Below are positions 27,564 through 36,045 of a stretch of DNA of 64,000 nucleotides, piece after piece. The notes below the pieces were generated by a model that saw only the letters and a program-made list of their open reading frames with translations, had not been told where the DNA came from and searched no databases. Source of the DNA: Sporolactobacillus spathodeae. GTDB taxonomy: Bacteria; Bacillota; Bacilli; Bacillales; Sporolactobacillaceae. How positions within the stretch are numbered: position 1 is the stretch's first letter; every line of letters starts with the position of its first letter. Made by a program: the position numbers and the translations under genes. Location of the stretch: the NCBI RefSeq assembly GCF_016908935.1, contig NZ_JAFBEV010000012.1, positions 1 through 64,000 of the forward strand, read 5' to 3'.

Positions 27564-27663
27564 GACAGTCTCCAATTTCTTTGATGGACTACGAGCCAGA
27601 TTACATCCTATTTTACCGCTTTTCCTACTCGGTCAAAAGCGTTACTATTTCCTTACAAAAAAA

Positions 27664-27694
27664 AGCGTTCGCCCGAAATACTAAGGCAAACGCT
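27664..27694 (-). terminator. Terminator downstream of the hydroxyacid dehydrogenase
   Basis: Stem AGCGTTTGCC/GGCGAACGCT with one mismatch and eight T on the minus-strand 3' side. It lies ~460 bp beyond the nearest minus-strand stop (28155), implying a long 3' untranslated region. Confidence 0.7.
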
Positions 27695-27699
27695 ACGAA

Positions 27700-28154
27700 T
27701 TTATTAGGAATATAATTTGTCACACACCTTGACCAATCAATCAGTGCCAATCGGTCCTTCTAATTAGATAAATGCGCAATACACTGGCGATTGGGCAGCG
27801 ATTTCTACAGCATACCCTCAGTCAACTTGTTTCTGTTTTTCTCGCCGGGCAAAACGCAGCATGCGAACCACTTTTCCTTTGTCTCTGATGCACCATCTAT
27901 CGGTGCTGCTTATTTGAACAATCGAAAACTTCCTCCGTTTGGCATGCATGTTTCGATCATCATCTCCGTTATTTTAAAATCAATAAAATCTCAAGCTGGC
28001 TTCTATCTCATACCTGACAACGGTACAATCCGCCTCGGCTGCATCGAAGAAACCATCCGTTTAGTTATGAATCAATATTTAACCTACGCTCACGTCATCA
28101 GTGACGTCATTGAATGGTCACATAACTTATGCTGCTTGCTAAATGTCGATGCCA
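27700..28154. other. 455 bp spacer without a convincing gene
   Basis: One plus-strand reading frame (27791-28177, TTG start, 128 codons) crosses this spacer and ends inside the convergent dehydrogenase. It has no ribosome binding site and no recognisable family, although its last ~75 codons have protein-like composition. It may be chance or a gene remnant. Nothing else was recognised. Confidence 0.4.
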
Positions 28155-29126
28155 TCAAAAATGCACAGCCGAATTGACAAGATGTTCCGGCCGTCCATTA
28201 CGGCAAATCCGTTGAACAAGCTGCGCCAAAGCTGTTTTTCGCGCACCATAAAAAGAATCCTCGGAAACAAACGCGGCATGCGGCGTAATCACTGCGTTTT
28301 CTAGAGTAAAAAGTTCACTTTTCGCGCCAACCTCATCCTCAATCACGTCAACGGCCGCAGCTTGGATAGCACCGCTTTTCAGTGCACGGACGAGAGCCGC
28401 CTCATCCACCACCCGACCGCGTGCCGTATTGATCAGAAAAGCCGTTTTTTTCATAAGCTGGAGTTCTCGATCAGAAATCAAATGTTCAGTCTCAGGAATA
28501 AGTGGACAGTGCAACGACAAGATATCCGAGCGCCGCAGCAATTCATCAAATGAATTCGCTTTTTCCGCGCCAAAACCGGCGAGGTATTCGGCAGTTTTAG
28601 TCGGCGCATAAACCAAGATAGATAATTGTAACCCACGAAGCATCGGAATCATTTTTTTCGGAATGCTTCCGAAAAAATAGAGACCGATCGTTTTATTACT
28701 TAAACGATGAATTGGATAGCCCAATAAAGGGTCCCAGCTGCCCGCGCGAACCGACCGATCGAGCGCGGTAATTTTTCGTGCTAAATCAATGATCAAACCG
28801 ATCGTATGAAGTGCCACTTCTTCTGAACAAAAGCCGGGGCAATTGGTCACGCAGAGGCCATGGTCGGTCGCCGCGTCCAAATCGATATTATCAACACCGA
28901 TAGATTGCAGTGCAACGATTTTCAGCTGAGGCAGCTGCTCGATGATTGGACGCGTCACCTGTTGGTATTCGACGACAGCGCCTGCTGCATCCCGCGCTTC
29001 TTCCACAAAATCGCCTTCCTTGGCCTGAACCAATTCGAGATCAGTGATGCCCCATTGTCGGAGCAAATCGCTCTCATAGTCTAACGTATCGTCGATCTGG
29101 TAATATAAAATTTTCTTTTTTTCCAT
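28155..29126 (-). CDS. D-2-hydroxyacid dehydrogenase with altered Rossmann glycine motif
   Basis: A 323-residue protein of the D-isomer-specific dehydrogenase superfamily. The catalytic Arg (NTARGRVVDEAALVRAL), Glu (AAVDVIEDEVG) and His (VITPHAAFVSEDSF) are all visible. The dinucleotide motif, normally GFGxxG, reads FFGSIP (residues 151-156), losing the first and third glycines. ATG at 29126 follows AAGGGAC and starts 22 nt after the aminotransferase stop, so the two genes form an operon. Its divergence from larA suggests a role around lactate or another 2-hydroxy acid. NAD binding may be weakened or altered; it could be a divergent D-lactate dehydrogenase or an inactive paralog. Confidence 0.78.
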   Translation of the reverse strand: MEKKKILYYQIDDTLDYESDLLRQWGITDLELVQAKEGDFVEEARDAAGAVVEYQQVTRPIIEQLPQLKIVALQSIGVDNIDLDAATDHGLCVTNCPGFCSEEVALHTIGLIIDLARKITALDRSVRAGSWDPLLGYPIHRLSNKTIGLYFFGSIPKKMIPMLRGLQLSILVYAPTKTAEYLAGFGAEKANSFDELLRRSDILSLHCPLIPETEHLISDRELQLMKKTAFLINTARGRVVDEAALVRALKSGAIQAAAVDVIEDEVGAKSELFTLENAVITPHAAFVSEDSFYGARKTALAQLVQRICRNGRPEHLVNSAVHF

Positions 29127-29148
29127 TGATCCAGTCCCTTCGAAGAGT

Positions 29149-30429
29149 TTAGGCGTTAAGGACTTCGTCGAATGAACGATCGAGAATTGATAAGCCTTCA
29201 TCAAGCTCCGTCCGAGTTACGTTCAGCGGTGTCGCAAAGCGGATGACATGATCGAAAACCCCACACGATAAAAGCAGCAGGTGATTGTTCAGACATTGCT
29301 TGCGGACAGCGGCCAAAAGATCACCGGCCGGGCTGCCGTCTTCATGTGACAATTCAATGGCGAGCATCAAGCCAAGACCGCGAACGTCGGAAATACAGCT
29401 GTATTTTTTTTTCAACTCGAGTAGCTTTCTTTTCAAATAAACACCATTCTCAATCACTTGATCGAGAATATGTGCCTGCTCAAATTCATTAAGCACTGCG
29501 AGCGCTGCCGCAGCGCAGATTGGGTGGCCTCCGAATGTCGTCCCGTGCCTCCCTGGATGCCATTCCGCCATGATTTCCTCTGTTGACAAAATCGCGCTCA
29601 TTGGCAATCCGCCAGCAATCGCTTTACCGATAGTCATGATGTCCGGGACCACATCAAAATGCTCGCAAGCGAACATTTCACCGGTTCGTCCATAGCCGGA
29701 TTGGATCTCATCAAGGATCAGCAAAATGCCATGACGGATACAGCGCGCGCGAATCTCCTGAATAAACCTTTTTGACGGGACCACATAGCCGCCTTCCCCT
29801 TGAACCGGCTCCATAATAATTGCCGCCACCTGTTCCGGCGCAACGAGATAACGAAACAATTGATCGAGCTCATTCAGGCAGTAATCCGTTCGTTGTGCTT
29901 CATCGAAGCCTGCCGGACAAAGATCTTTGGACGGATAAGGAATAAAATAAACCGATCCAACCATCGGTTCATAATCGTACCGATACTTTGCGTTCGACCC
30001 TGTAACGGACATTGCGCCAAATGTCCGGCCATGAAACGAGCCTTTGAAGGCGATGATCGCTGGCCGCTTCGTATAGGCCCTTGCCAATTTCAAAGCGCCA
30101 TCAATTGCTTCAGCGCCACCGTTTGAGAAAAAAACAGAACTCAAGTTTCCCGGCGCGCGTTCCGCAAGTCTTCTGGCAAGTTCCAAAGTCGTCGGGTAAT
30201 TGACGAGATTGAACGAGGCATCAATCAACTTTTCGGTCTGCTTCTTAATCGCGTAAACAAGTGCTGGATGGCCATGGCCAAGACAATTGACAGCGATGCC
30301 CTGGACAAAATCAAGATAGCGGCTGCCAGCCACATCAGTCAGATAGCAGCCGTGACCGCTTTCGATAATCAAATCTGTCGCTTTCGCGAGCGCCGGGCTC
30401 AAATACGGCTGATAATCTGTAAACTTCAT
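29149..30429 (-). CDS. Class III PLP aminotransferase (GabT/ArgD-like)
   Basis: A 426-residue aminotransferase: DLDF-type entry LDFVQGIAVNCLGHGHPALV, FFSNGGAEAIDGALKLARAY, FKGSFHGRTFGAMSVTGS, MEPVQGEGGYVVPSK, LILDEIQSGYGRTGE, and the PLP lysine in MTIGKAIAGGLPMSA. It differs from gabT at 11.6 kb and is about equally close to acetylornithine, ornithine and 4-aminobutyrate aminotransferases. ATG at 30429 has GGAGGG 6 nt upstream, while ATG at 30435 abuts it. It is the first gene of a two-gene operon with the unusual hydroxyacid dehydrogenase, divergent from larA. An amino acid to keto acid to hydroxy acid route is a reasonable inference for the pair. Confidence 0.82.
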   Translation of the reverse strand: MKFTDYQPYLSPALAKATDLIIESGHGCYLTDVAGSRYLDFVQGIAVNCLGHGHPALVYAIKKQTEKLIDASFNLVNYPTTLELARRLAERAPGNLSSVFFSNGGAEAIDGALKLARAYTKRPAIIAFKGSFHGRTFGAMSVTGSNAKYRYDYEPMVGSVYFIPYPSKDLCPAGFDEAQRTDYCLNELDQLFRYLVAPEQVAAIIMEPVQGEGGYVVPSKRFIQEIRARCIRHGILLILDEIQSGYGRTGEMFACEHFDVVPDIMTIGKAIAGGLPMSAILSTEEIMAEWHPGRHGTTFGGHPICAAAALAVLNEFEQAHILDQVIENGVYLKRKLLELKKKYSCISDVRGLGLMLAIELSHEDGSPAGDLLAAVRKQCLNNHLLLLSCGVFDHVIRFATPLNVTRTELDEGLSILDRSFDEVLNA

Positions 30430-30570
30430 GCCCATCCCTCCGCTTCAGAACAGACGCGCCCACTTGCCGCGTTTATTAGCTATATACGTGCAGGACATGA
30501 AAAAAATACATCATATTTGATTGGCCTTCATCTCAAACTGTATCTACAGATCGTGATCGTTGCTTTCGTT

Positions 30571-30700
30571 AGTTAAGCACGTCTTTCGTCTGTTAAAACT
30601 GTAACCTATGTTAACATCACCAGTTAACACCTTCGGTTAACAACATTCGGTAACATCCTGTGTTACAACATCCCGATGTCCCGTCTGCTATACTGCTCTC
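30571..30700 (+). promoter_or_regulatory. larA promoter with phased GTTAAC operator cluster
   Basis: GTTAAC occurs at 30610-30615, 30623-30628 and 30636-30641 (13 bp steps), the first within the perfect palindrome ATGTTAACAT. Then comes GTAACA-N5-TGTTAC (30650-30666). Looser half-sites lie at 30571 and 30591. A -10 box TATACT (30689-30694) has no good -35. With a start near 30700, the last palindrome is centred at about -42, the class II activator position for CRP/FNR proteins. The CRP/FNR-type gene at 34.9 kb is the obvious candidate regulator. Confidence 0.65.
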
Positions 30701-30761
30701 AGTGCCGAGGATATTGCGTAAAATGTCCTCGTGCAATACACAGGACTGGGAGGAAAAAGAT

Positions 30762-32033
30762 ATGGCACGTATTACATTGCCTTATGACAAAACAACAATC
30801 ACGGCAGCTATCCGTGATCAAAATTTAGCTGGCATACTCACATCCAAAGCCGAGAACTTCCATACTGATAAAACGGAGCAAGAATTGGTCGAACAATCAC
30901 TCGACCAGCCGATTGGTTCACCGAAATTGGAAGAGCTGGCTCGCGGCAAGAAAAAAGTCGTCATTATCAGCTCCGATCACACGCGGCCCGTTCCATCGAA
31001 AAGAATCACACCGATTCTCTTGCGCCGGATCCGTTCCGTCGCTCCCGATGCTGACATCAAAATTCTCGTGGCAACGGGCTTTCACCGACCATCAACCAGA
31101 GAAGAATTAATTAATAAATACGGTGAAACAATTGTCCAGAACGAACAAATCATCATGCACGTCTCAACTGATGATTCTGCAATGGTACGGATCGGCACTT
31201 TGCCATCCGGCGGCCCCTGCATCATCAACCGGATCGCTGCTGAAGCTGATTTGTTAATTGCTGAGGGCTTTATCGAATCCCATTTCTTTGCTGGCTTCTC
31301 CGGTGGACGCAAATCCGTGCTTCCCGGGGTCGCCTCCTACAAGACGATTATGGCCAATCATTGCGGCGAATTCATCAACTCGAATCAGGCACGCACGGGC
31401 AATCTCCAGCACAACCCGATCCATGAAGATATGGTTTACGCGGCTCGTACGGCCGGATTGAAATTTATCCTGAATGTGGTACTTGACGGCGACAAACATA
31501 TTATCGGTTCATTCGCCGGTGACATGGAAGAAGCCCATCATGTTGGCTGCCACTTCGTCGAAAGTCTCGCTCAAGTCAACAAGATCCCCTGCGATATCGC
31601 CGTCGTCACAAATGGCGGTTATCCACTCGATCAGAATATCTATCAAGCCGTTAAGGGGATGACCGCAGCGGAAGCCACGAATAAAGCGGGCGGCGTGATC
31701 ATTATGGTCGCTGGCTGCGCCGATGGACACGGCGGCGAAGGGCTCTACCACAGTATCTCGGAAACGACCCCGGAACAGTTTCTCAATCAGGCGATACATA
31801 CGGCGCGCCAAGAAACGATACCCGACCAATGGACCGCGCAAATTCTGGCCCGTATTTTAAGCAAACATCATGTCATTATCGTCTCTGATCTCGTCGATCC
31901 GCAAATCGTCACCGACATGCATATGGAACCTGCCAAAACGCTAGATGCCGCGCTTGCGCGTGCCTTCGCACGTCAAGGTCAGGACGCGAAAATCACCGTC
32001 ATTCCCGACGGTTTGGCTGTTGTCGTCAAATAA
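30762..32033 (+). CDS. larA: Nickel-dependent lactate racemase
   Basis: A 423-residue LarA-family protein. Using ATG 30762, key residues fall exactly where the Lactobacillus plantarum enzyme has them: K184 in FSGGRKSVLPG (covalent link to the nickel pincer cofactor), H200 in MANH (nickel ligand), H108 in GFHRP and H174 in ESHFF (acid/base pair), and D72/R75 in SDHTRP. Length also matches. It interconverts L- and D-lactate by hydride transfer in the cytosol; some LarA paralogs racemise other 2-hydroxy acids. GGGAGG lies 8 nt upstream of the chosen start; the reading frame is open back to 30660. It heads larA-larE-larB-larC, a complete cofactor set. No lactate or nickel transporter gene is present. 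Confidence 0.95.
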   Translation: MARITLPYDKTTITAAIRDQNLAGILTSKAENFHTDKTEQELVEQSLDQPIGSPKLEELARGKKKVVIISSDHTRPVPSKRITPILLRRIRSVAPDADIKILVATGFHRPSTREELINKYGETIVQNEQIIMHVSTDDSAMVRIGTLPSGGPCIINRIAAEADLLIAEGFIESHFFAGFSGGRKSVLPGVASYKTIMANHCGEFINSNQARTGNLQHNPIHEDMVYAARTAGLKFILNVVLDGDKHIIGSFAGDMEEAHHVGCHFVESLAQVNKIPCDIAVVTNGGYPLDQNIYQAVKGMTAAEATNKAGGVIIMVAGCADGHGGEGLYHSISETTPEQFLNQAIHTARQETIPDQWTAQILARILSKHHVIIVSDLVDPQIVTDMHMEPAKTLDAALARAFARQGQDAKITVIPDGLAVVVK

Positions 32034-32051
32034 TATCAAGGAGGACTTATT

Positions 32052-32912
32052 ATGGAGCCTTTGCTCTCTGAAAAATTAGCCCGTCTACAAGCCCTTATGC
32101 GTGGCTACCAGAAAATTGCCGTCGCTTTTTCTGGCGGCGTCGACAGCACGCTTTTATTAAAGATTGCCCAAGAAGAACTTGGCGACAACACGCTCGCTGT
32201 GACGATTGAATCGCCAACGATGCCGCCTCAGGATCTCGCCGACGTCCGCGATTTCTTGACACAAAATCATATGCAACACACAATCATTCCGCTTGATCAG
32301 TTAGAGACGCCTTCTTTCCGTCATAATTCGTCGATGCGCTGCTATGTCTGCAAATCAATTGAATTCACCGCGATCGCTCGCGCGGCTAAAGTATACGGGA
32401 TTACAACACTCGCCGCCGGAATCAATGCCGATGATCCGGCCGATTATCGTCCTGGACTTAAAGCACTCGCTGAAATCGGCGTGGTTCGCCCGCTTCAGGA
32501 TGCTGGTCTGACAAAAGCAGATGTACGGGCTCTAGCGAAACATTATGGATTGAAAAGTTGGGATAAACCGGCAAGCAGCTGTCTGGCCTCGCGCATTCCC
32601 TACGGCGAACGGATTACACGAGAGAAGTTGCAAAAAATCAGTGCCGGCGAACAGGTGCTGCGTCATCTGGGCTTGAAAAACCTGCGCGTTCGCTGCCACC
32701 ATGGCAATATTGCCCGGATCGAAGTCAGTCCGACCGAACGCTCTCTCTTTTTCAACACGAGAATTATGGATGAAGTCGCCGCTGCCTTCCGTAAAATCGG
32801 CTTTTCCTACACCGCGCTCGATCTGAGTGGTTATCGTTCCGGTAGCCTGAATGAAACACTTGATGACGAAACAAAAAACAAAGTGAAGATGCGTATCAAT
32901 GGATCAAGATAA
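32052..32912 (+). CDS. larE: LarE, sulfur transferase for the nickel-pincer cofactor
   Basis: A 286-residue PP-loop ATPase. The PP-loop [13 protein letters not shown] (residues 25-37) adenylates the cofactor precursor's carboxylate. C177 in [13 protein letters not shown] corresponds to the sacrificial Cys176 of L. plantarum LarE. Two further cysteines, C97 and C100 in SMRCYVCKS, form a CxxC. LarE proteins with three such cysteines, as in Thermotoga maritima, carry a [4Fe-4S] cluster and transfer sulfur catalytically instead of sacrificing a cysteine; this protein has that signature. It lies 18 nt after larA with AAGGAGG upstream, and overlaps larB by 14 nt. It converts the LarB product to the dithio acid form used by LarC. 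Confidence 0.93.
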   Translation: MEPLLSEKLARLQALMRGYQKIAVAFSGGVDSTLLLKIAQEELGDNTLAVTIESPTMPPQDLADVRDFLTQNHMQHTIIPLDQLETPSFRHNSSMRCYVCKSIEFTAIARAAKVYGITTLAAGINADDPADYRPGLKALAEIGVVRPLQDAGLTKADVRALAKHYGLKSWDKPASSCLASRIPYGERITREKLQKISAGEQVLRHLGLKNLRVRCHHGNIARIEVSPTERSLFFNTRIMDEVAAAFRKIGFSYTALDLSGYRSGSLNETLDDETKNKVKMRINGSR

Positions 32913-33666
32913 ATTGAGGATGTTGCTGGAGCATTTGCAGCATGGAAAAACAGACATCGAAGAAGTAATGGAGCGATTAAAGGATCTGCCTTATGAAGAT
33001 ATTGGCTTTGCCAAGGTCGACAATCATCGTGAACTACGCAATGGTTTTGCCGAAGTCATCTATTGTGCCGGAAAAACGCCGACGCAGGTTCAAGGAATTG
33101 TTCAGGTCATGCGCCGTGACGGTGCGTCAATTCTCGGTACACGCGCGTCTAAAGAACTCTTCAAAAGCGTCCGCGCGATTGCTCCTGAAGCCGTGTACTA
33201 TGAAGACGCCCGCTGCATCGTGATTGATCCAAAAAAGAAAAAACAGGAAGAGCCGTTGATTGCTGTCGTCTGTGCCGGCACTTCCGATATTCCGGTTGCC
33301 GAAGAAGCTGCCGTAACAGCAGAAACATTCGGCTATCCGGTCGATCGAATTTATGACGTCGGTGTAGCAGGTCTGCATCGATTGCTTGGCGAAATGCCGC
33401 GTTTGCGCCAGGCAGATGTCGTCATCGTCATTGCCGGCATGGAAGGCGCCCTCGTCAGCGTTGTCGGCGGACTCGTGGATCGGCCGGTGATCGCCGTCCC
33501 GACAAGCGTCGGTTACGGAACCAGTTTTCACGGCATCACCGCACTTCTCGCAATGCTGAACAGTTGTGCCAGCGGTGTCACGGTCGTCAATATTGATAAT
33601 GGCTTCGGCGCGGCTTATTCAGCATGCCTGATGCTCAAGATGAATGAAAGGCGGATCAATCATTGA
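32899..33666 (+). CDS. larB: LarB, nicotinic acid adenine dinucleotide carboxylase/hydrolase
   Basis: A 255-residue protein of the LarB/PurE-like family. It shows [19 protein letters not shown] near the N-terminal third and the PurE-like core [20 protein letters not shown], then [32 protein letters not shown] and [20 protein letters not shown]. LarB carboxylates the pyridinium ring of nicotinic acid adenine dinucleotide and releases AMP, the first step of cofactor synthesis. Its ATG lies within the end of larE (14 nt overlap) and its stop overlaps the larC TTG start by 4 nt, so translation is coupled. Confidence 0.95.
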   Translation: MDQDKLRMLLEHLQHGKTDIEEVMERLKDLPYEDIGFAKVDNHRELRNGFAEVIYCAGKTPTQVQGIVQVMRRDGASILGTRASKELFKSVRAIAPEAVYYEDARCIVIDPKKKKQEEPLIAVVCAGTSDIPVAEEAAVTAETFGYPVDRIYDVGVAGLHRLLGEMPRLRQADVVIVIAGMEGALVSVVGGLVDRPVIAVPTSVGYGTSFHGITALLAMLNSCASGVTVVNIDNGFGAAYSACLMLKMNERRINH

Positions 33667-34874
33667 AAACACTTTATCTCGATTGTTTTTCTGGTATCAG
33701 TGGCGACATGCTGCTCGGTGTATTGCTTGATTTAGGCCTCGATGCTAATCTGTTTATCACTGAACTGAAGAAACTTGATCTCGACGGCTACTCGATAAAA
33801 ATTGCTGCAAAAAAGAATTACGGTATCCAAACGACGGACGTCGCCGTTCAGCTTGATCCAATCCCCGAACACCCGAGCAGCAGCGGTCACCACCACTCAC
33901 GAAATCTCTCCGATTGCTTGGAAATTATTGAGAAAAGCAGTCTCTCTGATCAGGTGAAAAAGAACGCGGCACGCGCGTTCAAGGAAGTTGCGGTCGCTGA
34001 AGCCCATGTCCATGGCCAATCGATCCATGAAGTCCATTTTCATGAAGTCGGCGCCACAGACAGTATCATCGACATCGTTGGCACCTGCATCGGTTTGGAA
34101 ATGCTCGGCATTGAGCGCGTCTATGCCTCGGCGCTACATGACGGCACTGGTTTTATCACCTGCGCGCATGGCCGTTTGCCTGTGCCTGTGCCGGCGGTTG
34201 CTCAAATGCTTGCCGCTAGCAAAGCGACCATTCCCTATATTCAAGAGGCGATTTCGACCGAACTGATTACGCCAACCGGTCTTGCACTCATCAAAACAAT
34301 TGCCTCCGGATTCGGTCGAATGCCAGAGCTGGCGATACAAAAGATCGGTTACGGCAGCGGCAAACGCGACATCCGCCAGTTAAACGCGCTGCGTGGCATC
34401 GTCGGCGAATCATCAGGGCCAATGACCACAGATAGTGAGACCGTCATGCTTGAGGCAAATATTGACGACCAAAGTAGCGAGTGTCTCGCCTATTCGATGA
34501 CACGGTTATTCGAGAATGGCGCGCTCGACGTCTTCTTTACACCGATTTATATGAAGAAAAACCGGCCAGCTTTCAAACTCTCCGTTCTCGCAAAAAAAGA
34601 GGACGAACAAAAACTCGCCCGGCTGATTTTCGACGAGACAACGACACTCGGTATCCGAACCTATCCGTGTGCACGTTATACGATGAAGCGTGATTTTCTG
34701 ACGGTTGAAACGCCATTCGGATCGATTTCTATCAAGCATGCTTTTGGCAACGGGATCGATAAATACACGCCTGAGTTTGAGGACTGTGCCCGACTAGCGC
34801 GCAAGCATAAACTGCCACTGCGAAAAATTTATGATGCGGCGCAGCAAGCAACTTTTGAAACAGTAAAGGATTAA
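33663..34874 (+). CDS. larC: LarC, nickel-inserting cyclometallase (single uninterrupted gene)
   Basis: A 403-residue LarC. The N-terminal domain begins [20 protein letters not shown] and carries a His-rich stretch ([13 protein letters not shown]) plus [20 protein letters not shown], likely nickel-binding. The C-terminal domain has [20 protein letters not shown] and the CTP-binding-type region. LarC uses CTP to insert nickel into the pincer cofactor. In L. plantarum larC is split (larC1/larC2) and joined by a programmed frameshift; here it is one open frame. The start is TTG 33663, overlapping larB, with AAAGGCGG upstream. It is the last gene of the operon before a strong terminator. Confidence 0.94.
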   Translation: MKTLYLDCFSGISGDMLLGVLLDLGLDANLFITELKKLDLDGYSIKIAAKKNYGIQTTDVAVQLDPIPEHPSSSGHHHSRNLSDCLEIIEKSSLSDQVKKNAARAFKEVAVAEAHVHGQSIHEVHFHEVGATDSIIDIVGTCIGLEMLGIERVYASALHDGTGFITCAHGRLPVPVPAVAQMLAASKATIPYIQEAISTELITPTGLALIKTIASGFGRMPELAIQKIGYGSGKRDIRQLNALRGIVGESSGPMTTDSETVMLEANIDDQSSECLAYSMTRLFENGALDVFFTPIYMKKNRPAFKLSVLAKKEDEQKLARLIFDETTTLGIRTYPCARYTMKRDFLTVETPFGSISIKHAFGNGIDKYTPEFEDCARLARKHKLPLRKIYDAAQQATFETVKD

Positions 34875-34893
34875 ACAACTATGCTAGAATCAT

Positions 34894-34930
34894 AAAAGAC
34901 GTCTGGTTGCTTAGCAGCCAGACGTCTTTT
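34894..34930. terminator. Bidirectional terminator between larC and the CRP/FNR regulator
   Basis: Stem AAAAGACGTCTGG/CCAGACGTCTTTT extended by an inner TGC/GCA pair; it overlaps the last 2 nt of the convergent regulator's stop. Confidence 0.93.
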
Positions 34931-35585
34931 ATTTCACAACATTTTCTTCAAGATACTGAATGTTTTTGATGTAAATCTTTGATTGAATAATCTCAATGAT
35001 GTCCTGCTCTCGAAGCTGGTGAAGCATACGATTGACACTGTTCCGCGTGCTGATGCCGGTAAATTTCGCTAATTCTTCATTAGTAATCACAAAATCAATC
35101 AGAATGCCTTCTTGAAAAGGCACGCCGAATTTACGCGTAAACCGGAGCAGAATCGTATACAATGCCTCTTTCTTGCCGCTCATCGAAAAATCACGGATTT
35201 TTAAAATGGCATCATTTAATTCCTTTCGATAAAAGCGATAGACCTCCCGCTGCAATTCCTGATCCTTATAAACATCCTGCCAAAATTCAATTCGATTGAC
35301 TTGGTAGAGATAGGCACAATCGGTCTCAACGCGCACATTATAAGGCGCGAGCGGTTCTGCGATATTATCCTCACGTAGCAAGGAGACAATTTCGCCTTGC
35401 TGCAGATAGGACACGTTAAATTCCCGACCATCCTTTAGGATCAAACTTGATTTGACAACGCCTTCTTTCAGCATCCAGACATAAGATGTGCTGAATCCCG
35501 AATAGGTGATATATTCATTCTTGCTTTTCTTGATAATTTGCGCCTTATGCGTCATAAAATAATTGACAATGACGGGATACCTCAT
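34929..35585 (-). CDS. larR: CRP/FNR-family regulator, candidate LarR
   Basis: A 218-residue regulator: an N-terminal cyclic-nucleotide-type barrel (YITYSGFSTSYVWMLKEGVV, LKDGREFNVSYLQQGEIVSL), a long helix, and a C-terminal winged helix (ITNEELAKFTGISTRNSVNR). No cysteine cluster for an iron-sulfur sensor is seen. It is convergent with larC and shares its terminator. In L. plantarum a CRP/FNR protein, LarR, activates the lar operon in response to L-lactate, so the placement and the GTTAAC boxes upstream of larA support the same role here. ATG at 35585 follows CAGGAGT by ~11 nt. Homology to LarR itself was not tested; the symbol is tentative. Confidence 0.65.
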   Translation of the reverse strand: MRYPVIVNYFMTHKAQIIKKSKNEYITYSGFSTSYVWMLKEGVVKSSLILKDGREFNVSYLQQGEIVSLLREDNIAEPLAPYNVRVETDCAYLYQVNRIEFWQDVYKDQELQREVYRFYRKELNDAILKIRDFSMSGKKEALYTILLRFTRKFGVPFQEGILIDFVITNEELAKFTGISTRNSVNRMLHQLREQDIIEIIQSKIYIKNIQYLEENVVK

Positions 35586-35748
35586 CAAACCAAAACTCCT
35601 GTCAGAATAGGATTGAAAAAACTTGGTTATCCCCCGTTCTCTGAACGAAAGTAAAGCCTTAGTTTTTCTTATACGTAGTTCCACTGAAATCTTTTATATT
35701 CTTAACGTATATGTAAAGCCATACATCACTTTACGCTTTTTTAATGAT

Positions 35749-35763
35749 AACACAGCACGTGTT
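35749..35763. promoter_or_regulatory. Candidate operator upstream of the CRP/FNR regulator
   Basis: Inverted repeat AACAC-N5-GTGTT about 165 bp upstream of the regulator start. It shares the AACA/TGTT half with the larA boxes but is not the same motif; autoregulation is a guess. Confidence 0.3.
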
Positions 35764-35834
35764 GAACACATGCATCGTTTTAAGGCGATTTGTCAAAGTT
35801 AAGCGCGGCTTTCATTAGTTTAGCGCCCTAAACG

Positions 35835-36004
35835 TAGCCAAGTCCTTTTTGAACAATTGCGCTTCGTTTGCTCGCTTGCCGCGGGCGCCGCGCGTCTCCT
35901 CAAAAAAGCGAGAATCTACAGGGTCTCACTTGGTTCACTTTTCCCGCAAGGTGCCAGCGCACCTCGCTGCATTTTTATGCGAAAAACTTTCTTATCTCTC
36001 AAAA
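35835..36004 (+). repeat. Dispersed GC-rich intergenic element
   Basis: Core blocks CCAAGTCCTTTTTGAACAAT, TGCTCGCTTGCCGCGGGCGC, CTACAGGGTCTCACTTGG and TTTTCCCGCAAGGTGCCAGC, then the TTTTTATGCGAAAAACTTTC tail. An element-like tail without core also lies at 35615-35715 (AAAAAACTTGG, CCTTAGTTTTTCTTATACG). No gene is seen in 35586-36045. Confidence 0.8.
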
Positions 36005-36006
36005 AA

Positions 36007-36031
36007 GCCCCGGGCACATGGCACCCGAGGC
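36007..36031 (-). terminator. Terminator of the GH25 gene
   Basis: On the minus strand GCCTCGGG...CCCGGGGC followed by TTTTTT, 15 nt past the stop. Confidence 0.75.
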
Positions 36032-36045
36032 AGAATAAAAATCAT

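Noticed and set aside
27791-28177. 128-codon frame antisense to the end of the hydroxyacid dehydrogenase
   Set aside because: TTG start without a ribosome site and no family resemblance; kept only as a note on the spacer.
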